DNA from: an uncultured Spirochaetaceae bacterium
GTDB lineage: Bacteria; Spirochaetota; Spirochaetia; Sphaerochaetales; Sphaerochaetaceae
Direction: 5' to 3'
Length of the DNA stretch: 51,916 bases
Assembly (NCBI GenBank): GCA_944389085.1
Contig: CALXLB010000032.1
Span: forward strand, 1-51,916
The notes below the pieces were generated by a model. The model saw only the letters and a program-made list of their open reading frames with translations. It did not search any database and was not told the origin of the DNA. The stretch's first letter is position 1. The number at the start of each line of letters is the position of its first letter. Below are positions 35,769-43,235 of the stretch, in pieces. Position numbers and translations under genes: made by a program.

Positions 35769-35912
35769 TTTCTTCTTCCTGTACTATAATTTTCGCTCTG
35801 ATGTTATCGTTTATAGCGTCTTATGGTCAATCAGAATCGGGTAGATAATTTCTAGTGAGACAGTAATTTATATTTTTAAAAGTGAAACATTGTTCCATTT
35901 CTCAGCAAAAGA

Positions 35913-35940
35913 CTCCCGGGACAGCCCGGGAGAGAGATTG
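35913..35940 (-). terminator. Terminator of the iron-uptake operon
   Basis: CTCCCGGG (35913-35920) and CCCGGGAG (35925-35932) form a perfect 8-bp stem with a four-base loop. Read on the minus strand, a short T-run (TCTTTT) follows. Confidence 0.7.
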
Positions 35941-35980
35941 ATGATTATCTTATATCTTTATCCTGCGAAGGAATAACAGA

Positions 35981-36346
35981 TTACCCTTGTTCGATTGAAT
36001 TGACACTGTACCCAGCCTCTTCAATCTTTCTTTTTATCACAATGTCATCGACGCTCCTGTCCATACGGACTGCAGCAACGTCATTTTTGAGGTCAACAGT
36101 GCATGAAACACCATCTATGCTGTCAATTGCCCGTTTGACTGTCTCAGCGCAATTTTCACAATGCATACCGCCGATAGATACCTTTCTCTCTGCGACGACC
36201 GGTCCGTTCAGAGGTTTTTCCTCTGTCCTGAGAAGGCTTGAACCACCTCCACAGCAAGAACCTTCTCCTTTGAAATGCTTCACGCTTCCTTTCAGTGCAA
36301 AGAAGAGTAGTACGATGACTATCAGAATGATCAACCCATCTATCAT
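35981..36346 (-). CDS. Membrane-anchored heavy-metal-associated (HMA) domain protein
   Basis: A 121-residue protein. An N-terminal transmembrane helix (LIILIVIVLLFFAL) is followed by a Cys pair (GSCCGGGS), a linker and an HMA fold with the metal-binding GMHCENC loop near residues 59-65 and a typical end (KIEEAGYSVNS). It probably carries a soft metal such as copper. It closes the feo operon and overlaps the small membrane protein gene before it by four bases. Its presence with ferrous iron uptake genes suggests metal sensing or crosstalk, which is inference. Confidence 0.85.
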   Translation of the reverse strand: MIDGLIILIVIVLLFFALKGSVKHFKGEGSCCGGGSSLLRTEEKPLNGPVVAERKVSIGGMHCENCAETVKRAIDSIDGVSCTVDLKNDVAAVRMDRSVDDIVIKRKIEEAGYSVNSIEQG

Positions 36347-36465
36347 TTTCTCTTACTCCTCATCTTTCTTATTTTCTGTACCAGAAGATAACCTGCCATT
36401 CCTGCAATATATATGACAAGGAAAATGGCTACGAGATAGAACATTGAGCCGGAACTATCGCCCAT
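36343..36465 (-). CDS. 40-residue single-helix membrane protein
   Basis: ATG 36465 lies inside the end of the Cys-rich protein gene, and the stop at 36343-36345 overlaps the start of the HMA gene as ATGA. The product has one hydrophobic helix (FYLVAIFLVIYIAGMAGYLL) and a strongly basic tail (KIRKMRSKRK). Coupling at both ends argues that it is real. No family is recognised. A shorter start at the internal Met (residue 8) is possible. Confidence 0.65.
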   Translation of the reverse strand: MGDSSGSMFYLVAIFLVIYIAGMAGYLLVQKIRKMRSKRK

Positions 36466-36643
36466 CTGTCTTCTCCGTGCTCTTCAGGAGTTTATCTATG
36501 TATTCGGAAGAACAGCCACGGCATGTGGCGCAGCTTCCGCTGCAACCACATCCAGAGGCTCCCTTTCCCCGTCTTCTCATCATGCGGATGATGAGAAAAA
36601 CCGAGTAACCGAAAACAAGGAACAGAACTAATGCATCTGCCAT
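36455..36643 (-). CDS. FeoB-associated Cys-rich membrane protein
   Basis: A 62-residue protein with one N-terminal transmembrane helix (ALVLFLVFGYSVFLIIRMM), then basic residues and a compact Cys cluster (GCGCSGSCATCRGCSS). This is the usual pattern of the small proteins encoded after FeoB. It lies eight bases after the feoB stop. The cluster may bind iron or an iron-sulphur centre; the exact role in the Feo complex is not settled. Confidence 0.85.
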   Translation of the reverse strand: MADALVLFLVFGYSVFLIIRMMRRRGKGASGCGCSGSCATCRGCSSEYIDKLLKSTEKTDGR

Positions 36644-36650
36644 AGGTACC

Positions 36651-38831
36651 TCAGCTGGCCGCTTCCAGAGACCGTTTTGAATAGACTTTCAGGTCTTTAT
36701 ACGGATCAGGTCTGAAAAGCAGGTAAAGCATCACCGCAAGCAGAACGAACGCAACAGCTGTCCAGAAACCAAAACCACCACCTGCTATCAGGGTTCCAAC
36801 CTGATAGACTATAAGCGAGAGAACCCACGCAAAGACATTCTGGAAGATGATTGCGAACCAAAACCACTTCCTTGACTGAAGCTGCTGTGCCATTGTTGCG
36901 ATAGCAGCAAGACAGGGAGAATCAAGAAGATTGAACATGAGGAAGCTGAATGCCGCAATTGCTGATGGGAACCACAGGGCAATTGCAGGTGCAACGTTTG
37001 CTGCATCCTCTGTATCACCTGCTACATTCGCCAGAACTCCCATTGTGGAGACAATCGCCTCTTTGGCGGTAAAGCCAGAAAGAGATGCTGCAACAGGCTG
37101 CCACTCTCCGAATCCAAGCGGTGCGAAAACAGGAGCTATTACACCGCCGATTGCTGCAAGAAGCGAATCATTGGGGTCTTCGACCATGCCGAATCCACCA
37201 GGTCCGAACCCGAAACCTGAAAGGAACCACATTACAACACAAGCGAGGAAGAGAATTGTTCCAGCTTTGATGATGAAGCCTTTGAGGCGTTCCCAGACGT
37301 GGAGAAGAACAGTACGTGCAGAAGGAATATGATAAGAAGGAAGCTCCATGACAAAAGGTGCAGGCTTACCGCTGAATGGCTTTGTCTTCTTGAGAATGAT
37401 CGCAGACACCAGAACAGCAGCAATTCCGATGAAATACATAGCAGGGGCAACCCATGCAGCTTCGGCGTATCCCATGGCACTGCCTGCAATGACACCTGCC
37501 ATCAAGGCAATTACAGGAAGCTTGGCACCGCATGGCACGAATGTCGCAGTCATAATGGTAAGCCTTCTATCATTATCCTGTTCAATTGTGCGGGATGCCA
37601 TGATACCGGGTATACCGCAGCCAGAGGAAATCAGAAGAGGAATAAAGCTCTTTCCGGAAAGCCCGAAATGGCGGAAGACCCTATCCATGACGAATGCAAT
37701 ACGCACCATGTAGCCACAGTCCTCAAGGATGGAAAGGAACAGGAAGAGTATTGCCATCTGCGGCACAAAGCCGAGGACAGCAACAAGGCCTCCGACAATA
37801 CCATCGACAACAAGGCTTGTAACAAGATCAGATGCTCCCACTGCTGCAAGGCCGGATGTGAAAAGATCGGAAACCCAGCCGCCGAATGTATCATTTGTCC
37901 AGTCAGTTACCCATGTTCCGATTGTAGTGACAGAGATGTAATATACAACGAACATGACAAGAATGAAGATCGGGATACCAAGAATCCTGTTAGTCACAAC
38001 ACGGTCAATCTTGTCGGAAACAGACATCTTCTGCCCTTTTTTCGTAACAGATGTCTTCACGATCTTCTGAATGAATTTGTAGCGCTCATCTGTGATGATC
38101 GATTCCATTGAATCATCATGGACCTTCTCAATCTCATCCCTTGCCGCCGCTGCATCATCTACGGCATTTTTCTGGATGGAAAGATCTTTCATGACACGCT
38201 CATCATTCTCAAGGACCTTGACTGCATACCATCTCCTCTTTGCCGGTTCGATAGCAGCAGGAAGATCTCCGTCGACTCTTACGATTGCCTTCTCGATCTC
38301 AGCTGAGAAAATCTCAAGAGGCTTTCTGATCTCTTTGGCATTGGCCGTTTTCACCGCTACCGAGATAAGCTCATCCAGACCAGTCTTCTTGAGAGCACTC
38401 GTCTCAACAACAGGACAGCCAAGAAGCATCGAAAGCCTTGATGCATCAATCTTCAGACCTCTTTTCTCAAGCAAGTCAGACATATTGAGAGCGATAACAA
38501 CAGGACAGCCTGTTTCCAGAAGCTGAGTTGTAAGATAGAGGTTACGCTCAATGTTTGTCGCATCAACGAGATCGATGATCACATCCGGATTCTCTTTGAG
38601 AATATAGTCACGGCTGACGACTTCCTCCAGCGTATAAGGAGAAAGCGAATAGATACCAGGGAGATCTGTTATGATAATCTCACCGTTTTTCTTATCGCGA
38701 AGCTTTCCTTCCTTTTTCTCGACAGTGACTCCTGGCCAGTTGCCTACATACTGATTAGCCCCTGTCAGGGCATTGAACATTGTAGTCTTTCCGCAGTTCG
38801 GATTACCTGCGAGTGCCATCTTTATGCTCAT
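36651..38831 (-). CDS. feoB: Ferrous iron transporter FeoB
   Basis: A 726-residue inner-membrane Fe(II) transporter. An N-terminal G-protein domain (G1 AGNPNCGKTTMFN, G3 DLPGIY, G4 ALNMSD) is followed by a helical spacer. The membrane part has two Gate-like repeats, including ISSGCGIPGIMASRTIE with the conserved Cys, and a C-terminal helix set. It lies eight bases after the second feoA and ahead of the Cys-rich protein gene, in an operon probably repressed by the adjacent DtxR-like protein. Confidence 0.96.
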   Translation of the reverse strand: MSIKMALAGNPNCGKTTMFNALTGANQYVGNWPGVTVEKKEGKLRDKKNGEIIITDLPGIYSLSPYTLEEVVSRDYILKENPDVIIDLVDATNIERNLYLTTQLLETGCPVVIALNMSDLLEKRGLKIDASRLSMLLGCPVVETSALKKTGLDELISVAVKTANAKEIRKPLEIFSAEIEKAIVRVDGDLPAAIEPAKRRWYAVKVLENDERVMKDLSIQKNAVDDAAAARDEIEKVHDDSMESIITDERYKFIQKIVKTSVTKKGQKMSVSDKIDRVVTNRILGIPIFILVMFVVYYISVTTIGTWVTDWTNDTFGGWVSDLFTSGLAAVGASDLVTSLVVDGIVGGLVAVLGFVPQMAILFLFLSILEDCGYMVRIAFVMDRVFRHFGLSGKSFIPLLISSGCGIPGIMASRTIEQDNDRRLTIMTATFVPCGAKLPVIALMAGVIAGSAMGYAEAAWVAPAMYFIGIAAVLVSAIILKKTKPFSGKPAPFVMELPSYHIPSARTVLLHVWERLKGFIIKAGTILFLACVVMWFLSGFGFGPGGFGMVEDPNDSLLAAIGGVIAPVFAPLGFGEWQPVAASLSGFTAKEAIVSTMGVLANVAGDTEDAANVAPAIALWFPSAIAAFSFLMFNLLDSPCLAAIATMAQQLQSRKWFWFAIIFQNVFAWVLSLIVYQVGTLIAGGGFGFWTAVAFVLLAVMLYLLFRPDPYKDLKVYSKRSLEAAS

Positions 38832-38839
38832 CTCTCACC

Positions 38840-39058
38840 TCACTTCACAATGACGCAGGATGCATCACTTTTTCTGACACTGAGTTCATAGCCTCGGACT
38901 GTAATCTCAACAGGATCTCCAAGCGGAGCGACCTTACGAATAAAAAGCTGGGTACCTTTTGTGATTCCCATATCCATGATGCGGCGCTTATATGCCCCAT
39001 CTCCATCGATTTTCTGCACAGTGACAGTGCTTCCGACCTGTGCTTCTCCAAGCGTCAT
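38840..39058 (-). CDS. feoA: FeoA domain protein (second copy)
   Basis: A 72-residue SH3-like protein with typical FeoA features: GSTVTVQKIDGDG, the RRIMDMGITKGT signature and a C-terminal VTVRGYELSVRKSDA strand pair. GGGAGG stands four bases before the start. It probably modulates FeoB on the cytoplasmic side. A double feoA ahead of feoB is common in anaerobes. Confidence 0.93.
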   Translation of the reverse strand: MTLGEAQVGSTVTVQKIDGDGAYKRRIMDMGITKGTQLFIRKVAPLGDPVEITVRGYELSVRKSDASCVIVK

Positions 39059-39079
39059 ATATCCTCCCTCAGAGAAAGC

Positions 39080-39289
39080 TCATACATAGATGTGACGAGC
39101 CATATCTCTGTTAAGTGCAACACGTGAATCGAGAATGCCGACAATGACATCTCCCCCTATATCAGAAAGAACATGAACCTCCCTGCCTTCAATAAAGCCA
39201 AGGTTCGCCAGAAACCGTCTGGTTTCACCAGATCCTGTTATTCTCTGAATCTTTCCGCTCATTCCAGTTCCGATCATCGATAAGGGCAT
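39080..39289 (-). CDS. feoA: FeoA domain protein (first copy)
   Basis: A 69-residue protein. The open frame has ATG at 39295 and 39289. The GGAGG ribosome site abuts the first and lies six bases before the second, so 39289 is chosen. FeoA signature: SGKIQRITGSGETRRFLANLG and the C-terminal GILDSRVALNRDMA strand pair. It is the first gene of the iron operon, under a promoter covered by DtxR-like operator sites. Confidence 0.92.
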   Translation of the reverse strand: MPLSMIGTGMSGKIQRITGSGETRRFLANLGFIEGREVHVLSDIGGDVIVGILDSRVALNRDMARHIYV

Positions 39290-39316
39290 CTGCATCCTCC
39301 GCAGGAATTACTTCCT

Positions 39317-39372
39317 GCTAACCGTGGTTAGTCTACGCTAATTGTGGTTAGCAGTCAACAACCTTGGTTAGC
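39317..39372. promoter_or_regulatory. Three phased 20-bp operator units over the feo promoter
   Basis: Units start at 39317, 39337 and 39357 with an exact 20-bp period. Unit 1 is GCTAACCGTGGTTAGT, unit 2 GCTAATTGTGGTTAGC, and unit 3 keeps only the ACCTTGGTTAGC half. The first two have an inverted repeat (GCTAA/TTAGC). The minus-strand promoter TTGACT (39358-39353), 17 bp, TAGACT (39335-39330) encloses unit 2. Binding by the adjacent DtxR-like regulator would block transcription when iron is plentiful. Confidence 0.75.
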
Positions 39373-39430
39373 ATATGCTTATTATTTTCATCATTTCTTT
39401 TGACACTCATTGTGGATATAATGAAAAACT

Positions 39431-39811
39431 ATGAATATGCATGAATCAGGCGAGATGTATCTGGAAACGATTCTCCGCCTCTCACTCAGAAACGAGATTG
39501 TCAGATCAATCGATGTCGCACAGGCTATGGGCTTTTCCAAGCCATCGATAAGCCGTGCAATGAAGACACTCAAAGAAAACGGATATATATCCATCAACCC
39601 TGATACTGGCAGCATCACGCTTTTGGACAAGGGAAAAGAAGTTGCCGAAATGATTTTCGAACGGCATCAGGTACTCACACAGTGTCTTGAGTATCTAGGA
39701 GTTCCCCATGACAAAGCACAAGACGATGCATGCCGCATCGAGCATGTTATTTCCGATGAGTCATTTCAGGCTCTGAAAAAACATATCAAGGAGTATCAAG
39801 GGAAAAAATAA
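39431..39811 (+). CDS. DtxR-family metal-dependent transcriptional repressor
   Basis: A 126-residue protein with a winged helix (SGEMYLETILRLS, RSIDVAQAMGFSKPSISRAMKTL, GYISIN) and the dimerisation and metal-binding helices (HQVLTQCLEYLGV, ACRIEHVISDESF). The C-terminal SH3 domain of DtxR is absent, as in MntR-like members. It is divergent from the feo operon with shared operators, so it is the likely iron- or manganese-sensing repressor of it. TATAAT at 39417-39422 ends nine bases before the ATG and no ribosome site is present, so the message may be leaderless. Met 39437 is an alternative start. Confidence 0.9.
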   Translation: MNMHESGEMYLETILRLSLRNEIVRSIDVAQAMGFSKPSISRAMKTLKENGYISINPDTGSITLLDKGKEVAEMIFERHQVLTQCLEYLGVPHDKAQDDACRIEHVISDESFQALKKHIKEYQGKK

Positions 39812-39836
39812 TGGCTGGACACGCCAGCCATATCTA

Positions 39837-40709
39837 TCAGCAAGCTCTGCTGAAGACTTCCAGATCCCTCTCTTCTGAGGATACCCTGAGCTTCTCCAGA
39901 GCTCTTTTCTCAATCTGTCTGATTCTCTCTTTTGTCAGGCCGTAGATTCCTCCGATTTCCTTCAGAGACATCGGTTTTCTATCATTGAGACCAAAGCGCA
40001 TTTCTATGATATCTCTCTCCTTGTCGGAAAGCGTTTCAAGCAGCGACTGTACAGAAGATCTGAGGGATGAATCGACAACCTCTTCCTCCGGACTTCTGTC
40101 TTCAGCTTCAATGAAATCACCGAAAGTGGTATCGGACTCCTCTCCTTTTTTAACAGGACTGTCAAAGGAGATTATCTCTCCGGAGACAGAGAGAAGGTCG
40201 CTGATCAGCGTCGCATCAAGCCCGGTCACTCTCGCTATATCCTCAATGCTTGGCTCTGTTGTCTCTTTCTCATGCATCAGTTCTTTCTGGGCTTTCTGTA
40301 TCTGCATCAGCTCATTTGAACGGTTGAGAGGCAGACGCACAGTCCTACCCTTTTCGGAGATTGCTTTCATAATAGCCTGTCTGATCCACCAGACTGCATA
40401 TGAGATGAAGTGATAACCTTTGTCAGGCTCAAACTTATCCAGTGCTGTGATAAGCCCGATATTCCCTTCATTTATCAGATCGGAAAGCGGAAGCCCCTGT
40501 CCACGGAACTTCTTTGCCACTGACACCACAAAGCGGAGGTTGGCGCGGAGAAGCTTCTCGCGAGCTGCCTTATCGCCATTCTTTGCCTTCAGAGCAAGCT
40601 CATACTCCTCTTCATGGGAGATAAGAGGAATTCTGTTTATTTCTCTGAGATAAATAGAAAGTACTTCGTTATCGCTTTCAACCATCTCGTTCTTTCTTGT
40701 ATCTTCCAT
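39837..40709 (-). CDS. RNA polymerase sigma-70 family factor (RpoD/RpoS-like)
   Basis: A 290-residue protein. AGGAGG at 40717-40722 fixes ATG 40709. Region 1.2 (SDNEVLSIYLREINRIPLIS), region 2 (RANLRFVVSVAKKFRGQGLP, DLINEGNIGLITALDKFEP, YAVWWIRQAI), region 3 and region 4 (ERDIIEMRFGLND, LKEIGGIYGLTKERIRQIE) are all present. Region 1.1 is missing, and the length is typical of the short group 1/2 factors. It might be an alternative factor acting with a larger RpoD elsewhere. It is convergent with the DtxR-like gene, with 25 bases between the stop codons. Confidence 0.9.
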   Translation of the reverse strand: MEDTRKNEMVESDNEVLSIYLREINRIPLISHEEEYELALKAKNGDKAAREKLLRANLRFVVSVAKKFRGQGLPLSDLINEGNIGLITALDKFEPDKGYHFISYAVWWIRQAIMKAISEKGRTVRLPLNRSNELMQIQKAQKELMHEKETTEPSIEDIARVTGLDATLISDLLSVSGEIISFDSPVKKGEESDTTFGDFIEAEDRSPEEEVVDSSLRSSVQSLLETLSDKERDIIEMRFGLNDRKPMSLKEIGGIYGLTKERIRQIEKRALEKLRVSSEERDLEVFSRAC

Positions 40710-40839
40710 CTTGTCATCCTCCTTATGGATTCGACAATCTTTATGCAGGAAGTGTGCCAATTCAGAAATATTCAGAATTATTCTTTTAACTGCAAGGAAT
40801 TAAATAAAAGCCTACATCAAGCTGGAAAAAATAAAAAAA

Positions 40840-40894
40840 GGGTCATACTGACCCAGTGGATTAAAATCAGACAGAGAATGGGTCAAAATGACCC
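40840..40894. terminator. Two identical-stem hairpins, GGGTCA-N3-TGACCC
   Basis: Palindromes at 40840-40854 and 40880-40894 are 40 bp apart. On the minus strand the second one met (40854-40840) is followed by TTTTTTTATTTTTT, making a strong terminator for the hypothetical gene that ends at 40895. The first has no T-run and could be a duplicate or a binding site. Confidence 0.7.
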
Positions 40895-41281
40895 TCAACG
40901 GGCATCCGGAACGGAATCCGGGTCATCCTGCCACGGAAAGACGATCTTCACTGACTCCAGAAGATTCAGTCTGCCTTCTCCAGTAATATTGAATGGTGAT
41001 GACTCCATATCAAAAAGGAATGAATCATAAGAATCCTTGATAAGATCTGAAATCATGTCCCCTTCAGGCAGCGAAAGCGTGAAGACAGGTTTTGCTTTCA
41101 GATATCTCCATAGCTGATAACGATAGAATGAGACAAACTCAATAGTGAACTCGACTCCTTTTATTCTAGGAAGGAATACCTCTACATAATCTTCGAATGC
41201 ATCCTGGTATCTCAGGAGCCTCGCTTTTCTGTTTCCTTCTTTATAGAGAACCAAACTCACTGCTCTTTCCATTTTGCTCAC
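40895..41281 (-). CDS. Hypothetical protein, 128 residues
   Basis: No known family is recognised. The protein is soluble and mixed alpha/beta (MERAVSLVLYKEGNRKARLL, RYQLWRYLKAKPVFTLSL), with a C-terminal acidic proline-containing tail. There is no signal peptide. Its stop abuts the first of two hairpins and it has its own terminator. It is encoded between the sigma factor gene and groES, which is divergent to it. The start could also be Met 4. Confidence 0.6.
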   Translation of the reverse strand: MSKMERAVSLVLYKEGNRKARLLRYQDAFEDYVEVFLPRIKGVEFTIEFVSFYRYQLWRYLKAKPVFTLSLPEGDMISDLIKDSYDSFLFDMESSPFNITGEGRLNLLESVKIVFPWQDDPDSVPDAR

Positions 41282-41353
41282 CTGACATCATGAAAATAAT
41301 AAATATGTAGAAAAAGTGAAGAGCAAATCTGAAAAAAGAATTTTCCTTTCCTC

Positions 41354-41382
41354 TTGCCCTCTCCCTTTTCCATTTGTATATT
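41354..41382 (+). promoter_or_regulatory. groES promoter
   Basis: TTGCCC at 41354-41359 and TATATT at 41377-41382 are separated by 17 bp, ending 43 bases before groES. No CIRCE element (TTAGCACTC/GAGTGCTAA) is seen here. Confidence 0.5.
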
Positions 41383-41425
41383 CCATATTGGCCCACAAGC
41401 CATAACAATAATTAGAGGTGATAAC

Positions 41426-41689
41426 ATGAAGATCATTCCACTTGGTGACAGGATTCTTGTAAAAGCAAAGGAAGTAGAGGAAAAGACAGCTTCCGGTATA
41501 TTCATTCCGCAGACAGCACAGGAGAAGACACAGATCGCTACAGTCGTTGCTGTAGGTGATGACGAGACAATCAAGGTAAAAGCGGGACAGCAGATCCTCC
41601 ACGACAAATATGCGGGAACGGCAATCAAGGACAACGGAGAGGATTATCTCATCCTCAACTATGCTGATATTCTTGCTGTAATCGAGTGA
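41426..41689 (+). CDS. groES: Co-chaperonin GroES
   Basis: An 87-residue 10-kDa chaperonin cap. It has MKIIPLGDRILVKAKEVEEK, the mobile loop TASGIFIPQTAQEK, the VVAVGDD strand, the roof GQQILHDKYAGTAI and the end EDYLILNYADILAVIE. Length is slightly short but normal for the family. GroEL is not adjacent, so the pair is split in this genome, as in several spirochaetes. Transcription starts from its own promoter and stops at a strong terminator. Confidence 0.97.
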   Translation: MKIIPLGDRILVKAKEVEEKTASGIFIPQTAQEKTQIATVVAVGDDETIKVKAGQQILHDKYAGTAIKDNGEDYLILNYADILAVIE

Positions 41690-41702
41690 TAAAGCTTAAA
41701 GG

Positions 41703-41729
41703 CAGAGCGGCTTACCGCTCTGTTTTTTT
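41703..41729 (+). terminator. groES terminator
   Basis: CAGAGCGG (41703-41710) pairs with CCGCTCTG (41715-41722) around CTTA and is followed by seven T. Confidence 0.93.
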
Positions 41730-42039
41730 GTCATTTGATTCATCAATCATCCCAGAACGGAGCTTGCAGCTTCCGGTGAAAGCAATTCCGTTCCTGCAAT
41801 TTTAATTAATTGAATATTCTTATTTGAATAATTTATATAAATAAATGATTGTACTTATATTAAAGTAACACATTAATATATATTTAATGTATAGTTTATA
41901 TATAAAATTATCAGAAAAAGAAATCGTAATCATCAATTGTTAATTCATTACAATATGGTAAGCATAGATATCTGTTCAGAATACTGCTGCAAAGCGTATA
42001 AAGCTTGACATCATGTTCAGCTGAAGCGACTATTCTGAT
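41730..42039. other. AT-rich intergenic stretch, no gene
   Basis: About 300 bases with a core of very high AT content (about 41810-41930, many TTTAATATA-like words). No gene, RNA or clear repeat is seen. It may carry the promoter of the pentapeptide protein gene. Confidence 0.5.
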
Positions 42040-42636
42040 ATGTTCTCATTAAAACGCTGTGAGCACGAAGGATGCGATACATATGCTTTCAATGGAGGAA
42101 GATGGTGTTACCATCACTCTCCTGACAAAACAAAAATCAAAGAATATGTAATCAGAAATTTTGTCTCCGGCCCTGCTGTCAGGGACATATCAATAACTGC
42201 AGCAGATTTCAGGGAGATGGATATAGCGCATGGATTGAAGATTTCCGGAGTGAATCTTGCCTTCTGTGTTTTTGATACATGCACATTCTCGGAGACGCTG
42301 ATACGCTCTTCGTTCTTTGATGGATGCCTTTTTATAAATTGTACTTTCAGAGGCATTGATGCGAGGTATTCGGCATTTGCAACTTCTACATTCAAGTCAT
42401 GCGTTATAAATGATTCAACGGTAATCCATTCGAATTTCATGGGGATAGAGACAGAAGACTGTGATTTCTCATCCAATGATTTCTATTACAGCAATTTCTC
42501 GCTTTCACGTCTTCTTGATACAAATCTCGAAGACTGCAATCTGAAACGTACCAGCTTCAGATCGGCTATCACGAAAAATGTTTCCTTCAGATATTCCAAT
42601 CCTGAGGAGGCTTATCTGAGGAAGGAGGACTCATGA
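42040..42636 (+). CDS. Pentapeptide-repeat-like protein with N-terminal Cys/His motif
   Basis: A 198-residue protein. The N-terminus CEHEGCDTYAFNGG...WCYHH looks like a small zinc-binding module. From about residue 65 a pentapeptide-type beta-helix follows with recurring F/L in every fifth position (CTFSETLIRSSFFDG, DCDFSSNDFYYSNFS, DCNLKRTSFRS). Such helices mimic DNA or act as scaffolds; the role here is unknown. No good ribosome site precedes ATG 42040. Its stop overlaps the MBL-fold gene by four bases, so they are coupled. Confidence 0.75.
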   Translation: MFSLKRCEHEGCDTYAFNGGRWCYHHSPDKTKIKEYVIRNFVSGPAVRDISITAADFREMDIAHGLKISGVNLAFCVFDTCTFSETLIRSSFFDGCLFINCTFRGIDARYSAFATSTFKSCVINDSTVIHSNFMGIETEDCDFSSNDFYYSNFSLSRLLDTNLEDCNLKRTSFRSAITKNVSFRYSNPEEAYLRKEDS

Positions 42637-43235
42637 GAATAATGCCGCACTTCTCTGCAGAAGGATTGTCCAATGTTTACCTGATAATCGATGAAGAGAG
42701 GAATGGAATCATCATCGATCCCGCACATATAGATAAGGAGCTGATGGAACTGATCACACTCTCCTGCCGTGATATAACCGCAGTACTGATTACCCACAAA
42801 CATGAAAGCCATACAGCCGGTCTCGGTACACTCATGAAAATCTACAATCCCAGAATATATGCGTATGATGATATGGTAAACGGATTCAGGACAGAAAGCC
42901 TTGCAGATGGCGATACCGTGCAGATAGGGAGACTGAGTGTAAAAGCCCTGCACGTTCCAGGCCATTCGCTTGACTCACTCGCCTATCTCATCGATACAGC
43001 TGTATTCACAGGAGATACACTTCATTCAGGTTCCATAGCTTCCACGAATAGTTTTGTAGAGAGAGCCTTGCTCATCAGAAGCATCGAGGAGAAAATCATG
43101 ACGCTTCCACCCTCGACATTGCTTTATCCGGGGCATGGCACTATCTCGAAGCTGGGAGTCGAGAAGATGCTGAATCAGGATCTCTTTCAATTCGAATCAG
43201 AAACCGGAGCCGCATCACTTCAGGCTTTCAGCTGA
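42633..43235 (+). CDS. MBL-fold hydrolase with an altered metal motif
   Basis: A 200-residue metallo-beta-lactamase-fold protein of the glyoxalase II/YcbL type. Features: IIIDPAH, the metal motif, VPGHSLDS, FTGDTLHSG and LLYPGHG. The metal motif reads THKHESH: His55, His57 and His60 are present, but the Asp expected at position 59 is Ser. That Asp normally binds the second metal, so this protein may bind one metal or be inactive. Its 3' end overlaps the convergent RluD-like gene by 21 bases. Confidence 0.85.
   Translation: MRIMPHFSAEGLSNVYLIIDEERNGIIIDPAHIDKELMELITLSCRDITAVLITHKHESHTAGLGTLMKIYNPRIYAYDDMVNGFRTESLADGDTVQIGRLSVKALHVPGHSLDSLAYLIDTAVFTGDTLHSGSIASTNSFVERALLIRSIEEKIMTLPPSTLLYPGHGTISKLGVEKMLNQDLFQFESETGAASLQAFS

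Noticed and set aside
37299..38111. 270-codon plus-strand open frame rich in His and Cys
   Set aside because: Antisense to feoB.
41340..41426. CIRCE heat-shock operator before groES
   Set aside because: The conserved inverted repeat was looked for and not found.
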